Shown here: piece by piece, positions 59,152-64,000 of the stretch
How the letters are laid out: each line of letters opens with the position of its first letter
Numbering within the stretch: position 1 is the stretch's first letter
Assembly (NCBI GenBank): GCA_964583155.1
Contig: CAZOUY010000006.1
Span: 20,158-84,157 of the forward strand
DNA length: 64,000 nucleotides
Direction of reading: 5' to 3'
From: CAG-826 sp964583155
GTDB taxonomy: Bacteria > Bacillota_I > Bacilli_A > RFN20 > CAG-826
Notes under the pieces: generated by a model
The model's input: only the letters and a program-made list of their open reading frames with translations
Database searches by the model: none
What the model was told of the DNA's origin: nothing
Position numbers and translations under genes: made by a program

Positions 59152-62100
59152 TTAATAATGGCGTTTCTGATAGTAATAATATCCGCCTATAGTAATAGCA
59201 AAGCCGATCATGACGGAAATTATTATGACCATCGATAAATCATCACTGATCTTGATGGGTAAATTATAGCCGGGGGCGTTATTGATTTGATCACTTAACG
59301 ATTTCATATAGATTAATTTTTCGTAAATGCTGAGTGATCCATCGACATCTTCGATCATTGTGGAATTAAACGTTTCTTGATCCTCGCTTGATAAGGCCAA
59401 ATATGATTCCCAATAAGTATTAGCATAGATATAATCGGTGCAGGTATTAGCATAGGTTAATTCATTGATTAAGCTTTCAAGATTGGACATCGTTCCGCCT
59501 TCAATGCGATAAATTGATGGCAAAATCATGGTAGATGATACGGCCGAAGTATAGGTTGTAAAGCGAGGGCTTCCTGAGTTATATAGAAAGCGACCATAGC
59601 TTGATGTGGTATTTTGAATGGTTGCACTATTATTGGAAATAGAAATACTCCATGTAGTAGTACCGCTATTCCAAGCCAATTTTTTAACAGCGGTTGCGCC
59701 TAAGAGATCTCCATTGTCATTGCTAAGGGTCCAGGCTCCGGCACTTCCACCTAGGGTTAAGATGACTGCGGTGTCGGGGAGAGCGGTAATGGTACTATTA
59801 TCACTTGAGAATGTGGTCGTTAAATTTTTCATTACCGAGCTTGAAATATCGCCGGCAACGAATCCTTTGGATTCACAAGCAAGCACTATTTTATCGCCGG
59901 CTTTTAGGGTAGTATCATCACTTACTCGTGTCCAAATTCCTCCGACCGTTCCACTATCTTTCGCTTTAACCGTGAGAATCAAAGAAGTCGTTATAGAAGG
60001 ATCCTTGACAGATGTTGCGGTTATCCTAGTTTTTCCTTTAGCGATCGCTTTCAAGAGACCATTTTCATCAATAGTAGCGACATTCGTGTTGCTGCTATTA
60101 TAATTCAATGTCTTATCCGTCGCATTATCAGGACTATATGTGACATTTATTGTTTCACTATCCCCAACCATCATTTCCTTTACATTGCTATCGAAAGCAA
60201 TACTGACCAGATCAACATCGGGAATTATGATTGCTTGCACTGTGATGCCCTCAACAATGATCGTATAAGCTTTTCCCTCATATGTATAGGTTCCACTAAC
60301 CGATGTATCACCGGTGCTTAAGGTGCTCGGTGTCCAAACAATACTGGATGTGACATCTTCTTTTGTTCCATCGCTTTTATTAGCGAAGATTGTTAAGCCC
60401 GTTGGATCAAATACCTCACCTTCGTTATAAAGCGTCTTCGCTAACGTTCCGGTTTGACTTAAGCCGGTAATGGTGATGGGATCCTCCATCCCGCCTTTTT
60501 CAGTATACTTATATAATTGAATAGAACCGCTATTGTTTTTCATATAACGGAAACGATTCTGTCCGCTCGCAGTGTTGTATGTCAACACGGAAGAGTTCGA
60601 TTTTACGGTAACGTTTCCTGTGGCGGTAATAGTAATCGTATTTAATTGTTCCGTATCGCCGGTGTTGAGCTTGTTGCTTCCACTGGTACCATAAATATAT
60701 TTATTTAAAACATTTTTAATGGCATAGCCACCGGTCATAGGAGTTATAGTAAAGGCTGCATTATCAATCGCAATTGTCGATTCAATAGTGTTATTTGTAA
60801 TCGTAATATCGGTCAAAATGTTATTGGTGGCATCTAGAGTTTCAAGATTGCCATTGAATACCGATTTATTAGTTTCATACACGAACAGGAATTTTCCAGT
60901 ATAATCACTCAATTCAGAGGTAACTTTTTGATAAATATAGGTAATGGCTTTAGATGAAACCGTTAGTTCAGCGGTTCCCGTTACTAAGGAGCCATCATTG
61001 GCGGTTGCTATGATGGTCGTTGTTCCTTCGGATAAGGAGGAAGCAAGACCCGTTATTGAATCGATAGTAGCGACTTCAGGATTGGAAGAGGACCATGTTA
61101 CCGTTTTATCATCAGTGTCATCAGGACCAACTGTCGCATAGAATTGCACCTGTTGATTGATGTTGACTGTTTTGGTACTTGGACTTACGATGATGGTCTT
61201 AGCTTTTCCATCGCGAACTGTAACTTCGCATGAAGCTATTTTGCCACCCGCGGAAACGCTAATGGTTGCCACACCATCGCCTATGCCGGTAACTACACCA
61301 TCCAAGACTGTCGCCACAGATGAATTGCTGGTGGTCCACACAAAATCAGCATTTGTAGCGTATGAAGGCGTTACTGTAGGGATTAAGGTTTCGTTTCCAC
61401 CTACTTTTAAGCTTAAAGATGTTTTATTAAGGGAAATATCAGTTAAAGCTACTTCACCATCGCTAGAGACAACCACATCGCAATATGCTTCAAAGCCTCC
61501 ATCATCGGTTAAAACACCAATTTGAGTTTCACCGACACCGATAGCGGTAACTAATCCGGTATCTTCATCAACGGTTGCTACCGTATCATCGTTTGAAATG
61601 AAAACCATATTTTGGTTATCCGCATCACTTGGCGTGATAGTAGCGGTGAGTTGATATGTATCGCCCGGCTTTAAAACTAAAGAATCCTTCGATAAAGTAA
61701 CACCGGAGACCGGTATTGACATTAGACGGGTTACATCGACACGACCATAACCAAATATATCATCTTTGCCTGCTGTTCCAATATCGTAAGAGGTATCTTT
61801 CAGTCTTTGCTCAATACGATCATTGGTCATAGTAGGATATTTACTTTTTAATAAAGCAACACAAGCAGCGGTTACAGGCGCGGCAAAGGAGGTTCCTTGC
61901 GTTTCTGTATAAGTTGTCGTAGATCCAACTCCGGCAACATAAACCGAGCCGGGGGCGACGACATCAACATTATCGCCATGGTTAGAGTAGCCGGCAATTG
62001 TGCTACTCGAATTGCGGGCTAAGGCTCCGACACCGATAACATAATCATTACAAGCTGGATAAGATTTTTCATAAGTGTTCTCATTACCGGCTGCGGCTAT

Positions 62101-62844
62101 TAAGACGATACCGGCATCGTGAGCTTCTTTAAAAGAACTCTGGAAATATGTTTGAGCAGTGGTACCAACACCCTCTTCGGTATAGGTCGTGCCATTATAT
62201 TCATAAGTGAATGTATTGACATAGGCACCAAATGACATATTGATGATATCAGCGCCATTGGCAATTGCGTATTTCAATAAATAGTTGATGGAAACAAAAC
62301 TATAATCTGGCGTTTTTAAGAACATTAAATTAACATTTGGCGCGACACCTGCAGTCCCCACACCATTTACAGCTGCGGCGATAGTCGCGGCCACATTTGT
62401 GCCATGACCTTCTTCATCATCCTCCAATATACTATAATCCATGCCATTTGCTTTAACGGATTTTACATAGTAATTTGAATACCCGGCCGTGGTATCATAG
62501 ACGCCGGATAATTCGGAAATGATGCTATTTCCATTCTTATCATAAAAATCGACGTGCTGATAATTGATACCGGAATCGATAACAGCGACAGTGACACCTT
62601 CGCCACGATAACTATCCCAAGTATTACCTATGTTAATATGCTTCAAATGAAATTGACTTGAATACTTCGGCTCACTTGAGAGACTATCACTGTAGGTATA
62701 CGGATCATGCGCCACTTCATAAGGATGCGCAAAAATGCGACTACCGATTTCGTCTTTATCAATGGAATCACGATGAGATCCATTTGTCATTGAGAAAGCA
62801 AGGGGTAGTAACGCTAGTAAAATAGTAAAACGGTTCTTTTTCAT
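59152..62844 (-). CDS. Giant subtilisin-like protease with Big2 repeats and C-terminal membrane anchor
   Basis: This 1230-residue secreted protein has a signal peptide (ILLALLPLAFSM). The S8 catalytic triad is complete: D90 in VAVIDSGINY, H147 in EGHGTNVA, S319 in GTSFAAPV, with N254 in AAGNEN as oxyanion residue. From about residue 378 come three Big2 repeats (ISNDDTVATVDEDTGLVTA, WTTSNSSVATV, WSSSNPEVATIDSITGLAS). A region of about 150 residues follows, then a Big3-like unit (GEVFDPTGLTIFANKSDGT) and a further Big2 unit (YNSSNTNVATIDENGLLKA). A second module resembling the earlier one precedes a short helical stretch, and a membrane helix with a KRHY tail ends the chain. It is a cell-surface protease. 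The start follows GAGGAAAAAT on the minus strand. Confidence 0.9.
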   Translation of the reverse strand: MKKNRFTILLALLPLAFSMTNGSHRDSIDKDEIGSRIFAHPYEVAHDPYTYSDSLSSEPKYSSQFHLKHINIGNTWDSYRGEGVTVAVIDSGINYQHVDFYDKNGNSIISELSGVYDTTAGYSNYYVKSVKANGMDYSILEDDEEGHGTNVAATIAAAVNGVGTAGVAPNVNLMFLKTPDYSFVSINYLLKYAIANGADIINMSFGAYVNTFTYEYNGTTYTEEGVGTTAQTYFQSSFKEAHDAGIVLIAAAGNENTYEKSYPACNDYVIGVGALARNSSSTIAGYSNHGDNVDVVAPGSVYVAGVGSTTTYTETQGTSFAAPVTAACVALLKSKYPTMTNDRIEQRLKDTSYDIGTAGKDDIFGYGRVDVTRLMSIPVSGVTLSKDSLVLKPGDTYQLTATITPSDADNQNMVFISNDDTVATVDEDTGLVTAIGVGETQIGVLTDDGGFEAYCDVVVSSDGEVALTDISLNKTSLSLKVGGNETLIPTVTPSYATNADFVWTTSNSSVATVLDGVVTGIGDGVATISVSAGGKIASCEVTVRDGKAKTIIVSPSTKTVNINQQVQFYATVGPDDTDDKTVTWSSSNPEVATIDSITGLASSLSEGTTTIIATANDGSLVTGTAELTVSSKAITYIYQKVTSELSDYTGKFLFVYETNKSVFNGNLETLDATNNILTDITITNNTIESTIAIDNAAFTITPMTGGYAIKNVLNKYIYGTSGSNKLNTGDTEQLNTITITATGNVTVKSNSSVLTYNTASGQNRFRYMKNNSGSIQLYKYTEKGGMEDPITITGLSQTGTLAKTLYNEGEVFDPTGLTIFANKSDGTKEDVTSSIVWTPSTLSTGDTSVSGTYTYEGKAYTIIVEGITVQAIIIPDVDLVSIAFDSNVKEMMVGDSETINVTYSPDNATDKTLNYNSSNTNVATIDENGLLKAIAKGKTRITATSVKDPSITTSLILTVKAKDSGTVGGIWTRVSDDTTLKAGDKIVLACESKGFVAGDISSSVMKNLTTTFSSDNSTITALPDTAVILTLGGSAGAWTLSNDNGDLLGATAVKKLAWNSGTTTWSISISNNSATIQNTTSSYGRFLYNSGSPRFTTYTSAVSSTMILPSIYRIEGGTMSNLESLINELTYANTCTDYIYANTYWESYLALSSEDQETFNSTMIEDVDGSLSIYEKLIYMKSLSDQINNAPGYNLPIKISDDLSMVIIISVMIGFAITIGGYYYYQKRHY

Positions 62845-63054
62845 ATTTTTCCTCTTTTATTTTTTATATTTTAGCAAATTAAATATTAAAAGTAAATCGG
62901 TATAAATTATATATATCATATCAAAGCAAGGAGGCGTCATTTGTGACACACTTTCTTTTTAAAAGAGTATTAAAGATATGAAAGAAAACATTTATTAAAA
63001 TCGTAATTATGTTATAATCAAATTAGAAATTAATGAAAGTGAAGGAATACGAGA

Positions 63055-63834
63055 ATGATTGATTATACAGAAGGATCAGGTAAGCAATATCATATTGGGG
63101 TTGGCCCCGATGACATAGGTAAATATGTCATCTTGCCAGGAGATCCCAAAAGATGTGCTAAAATCGCCGCCCACTTTGATAATCCTCAATTGGTTGGCGA
63201 TTCCCGTGAATTTGTGACATATACGGGTTATTTGGATGGTGTCAAAGTGTCGGTAACATCTACAGGAATAGGCGGGCCATCCGCTTCCATTGCTATGGAA
63301 GAATTAGTAGCCTGCGGTGCCCATACTTTTATTCGTGTTGGTACCTGTGGGGGAATGGATGTTGAAGTTAAAGGTGGCGATGTCGTAATCGCTCAGGCGG
63401 CTGTTCGATTTGAAGGTACCTCGAAAGAATACGCTCCTATCGAGTATCCGGCAGTGGCGGATTTTGATGTCACCTGTGCTTTAAAAAAGGCGAGTGAAAA
63501 GCTCAAGGTTACGAGCCATATTGGCGTTGTTCAATGTAAAGATGCGTTTTATGGCCAACATCGTCCGGAGACCTTACCAAATGCTCCAGAATTACTACGT
63601 AAATGGGATGCTTGGTGTGCTTTAGGATGCAAGGCAAGCGAAATGGAATCAGCGGCTCTCTTTATTGTCGCTAGTTATTTGCATGTGCGTGTCGGATCAT
63701 GCTTCTTGGTTGTTGCAAATCAAGAACGGGCAAAACGTGGCTTAGAGAACAAACAGGTTCATGATACTGAAGTAGCCATTAAAGTGGCGATTGAAGCCTT
63801 GCGTTTGATGATCAAGGATGATCAGAAGCAATAA
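63055..63834 (+). CDS. udp: Uridine phosphorylase (nucleoside phosphorylase family)
   Basis: This 259-residue protein has the PNP/UDP family motifs: GDPKRCAKIA for phosphate contact, STGIGGPSASIAMEEL, IRVGTCGGM, and near the end SEMESAALF for ribose binding. HIGVGPDDIGKYVILPGDP at the start and QCKDAFYGQHRPE are typical of uridine phosphorylases. It splits uridine with phosphate into uracil and ribose-1-phosphate. TATAAT at 63013-63018 is the likely -10, and GAAGGAAT precedes the ATG. Closely related specificity for other nucleosides is possible. Confidence 0.9.
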   Translation: MIDYTEGSGKQYHIGVGPDDIGKYVILPGDPKRCAKIAAHFDNPQLVGDSREFVTYTGYLDGVKVSVTSTGIGGPSASIAMEELVACGAHTFIRVGTCGGMDVEVKGGDVVIAQAAVRFEGTSKEYAPIEYPAVADFDVTCALKKASEKLKVTSHIGVVQCKDAFYGQHRPETLPNAPELLRKWDAWCALGCKASEMESAALFIVASYLHVRVGSCFLVVANQERAKRGLENKQVHDTEVAIKVAIEALRLMIKDDQKQ

Positions 63835-63875
63835 TTTATTCGAAATTATTTCGTTCAATAATTAAAAATAATGTC

Positions 63876-63906
63876 AAAAAGTTGGTTAAAAAGCCAACTT
63901 TTTTTT
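63876..63906 (+). terminator. Rho-independent terminator
   Basis: AAAAGTTGG-TTAAAAAG-CCAACTTTTTTTT follows udp. The last 94 bases are leader sequence, and AAGGAAGGAACGAGGA at the edge may be the ribosome site of a gene beyond the window. Confidence 0.88.
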
Positions 63907-64000
63907 GATAATTTGTTTTTTTATCAAAAATGGCAATTTTTATTCTGTTAAGTGACAAATTAAACGCAAAAAAATAGAAAGAAAAAGGAAGGAACGAGGA

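Noticed and set aside
59618..61525. Long plus-strand frames opposite the subtilase
   Set aside because: They are antisense shadows of the Big2 repeat region; they lack ribosome sites and have odd composition.

Overview
The window looks like chromosome of an AT-rich, low-GC Gram-positive bacterium, probably an uncultured gut member of Bacilli on the Erysipelotrichales/RF39/RFN20/Mollicutes side. Grounds: strong AGGAGG-type ribosome sites, sigma-A promoters, cre-like (CcpA) boxes, many lipobox lipoproteins, CCA-encoding tRNA genes, and TGA used as stop. AGG still reads as Arg in a conserved ABC motif. The species call is inference from style only.

Layout. 1-1.3 kb: 3' end of an MscS channel gene and a membrane protein. 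1.4-19.0 kb: a large alpha-glucoside locus with a LacI regulator, a GH65 phosphorylase, two secreted GH28/GH49-like beta-helix hydrolases, a large carbohydrate-binding lipoprotein, a complete sugar ABC importer, a second GH65 phosphorylase, and a single ORF that fuses beta-phosphoglucomutase to the importer ATPase. Secreted hydrolysis, import, phosphorolysis to beta-glucose-1-phosphate and isomerisation to glucose-6-phosphate are thus all encoded together. A LacI-type palindrome occurs at both promoters, with a cre box at the second. 19.1-22.3 kb: feoA-feoB-FeoB-associated protein, then a membrane gene broken at a run of eight T. 22.4-35.3 kb: surface proteins (a VanZ-like protein carrying inserted Ig-like repeats, an M6 metalloprotease, Big2 lipoproteins and two paralogous small lipoproteins), a large unknown membrane protein and exonuclease III. 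35.4-35.9 kb: Nudix hydrolase.

36.1-40.5 kb is the most unusual part. An RHH-WYL regulator is divergent from a 704-residue TerD-like protein. The TerD-like gene is followed by three structured repeats that keep their unpaired motifs while their stems covary, then a short-ORF region, a compact promoter-plus-terminator small RNA gene, and tRNA-His. 40.6-44.4 kb: MarR regulator with two operator palindromes, MacB-like ABC exporter, HAD phosphatase. 44.6-49.3 kb: starch locus (starch-binding lipoprotein under a cre/-35 overlap, and a membrane-anchored type I pullulanase). 49.3-53.2 kb: amidohydrolase, decayed collagen/BclA-like protein, cell-wall amidase, thioredoxin-like lipoprotein. 53.4-58.5 kb: potABCD polyamine importer. 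58.7-59.0 kb: tRNA-Cys, tRNA-Arg, tRNA-Pro. 59.1-63.9 kb: a giant subtilase with Big2 repeats and a uridine phosphorylase. No CRISPR array, IS element, rRNA or replication origin was seen.
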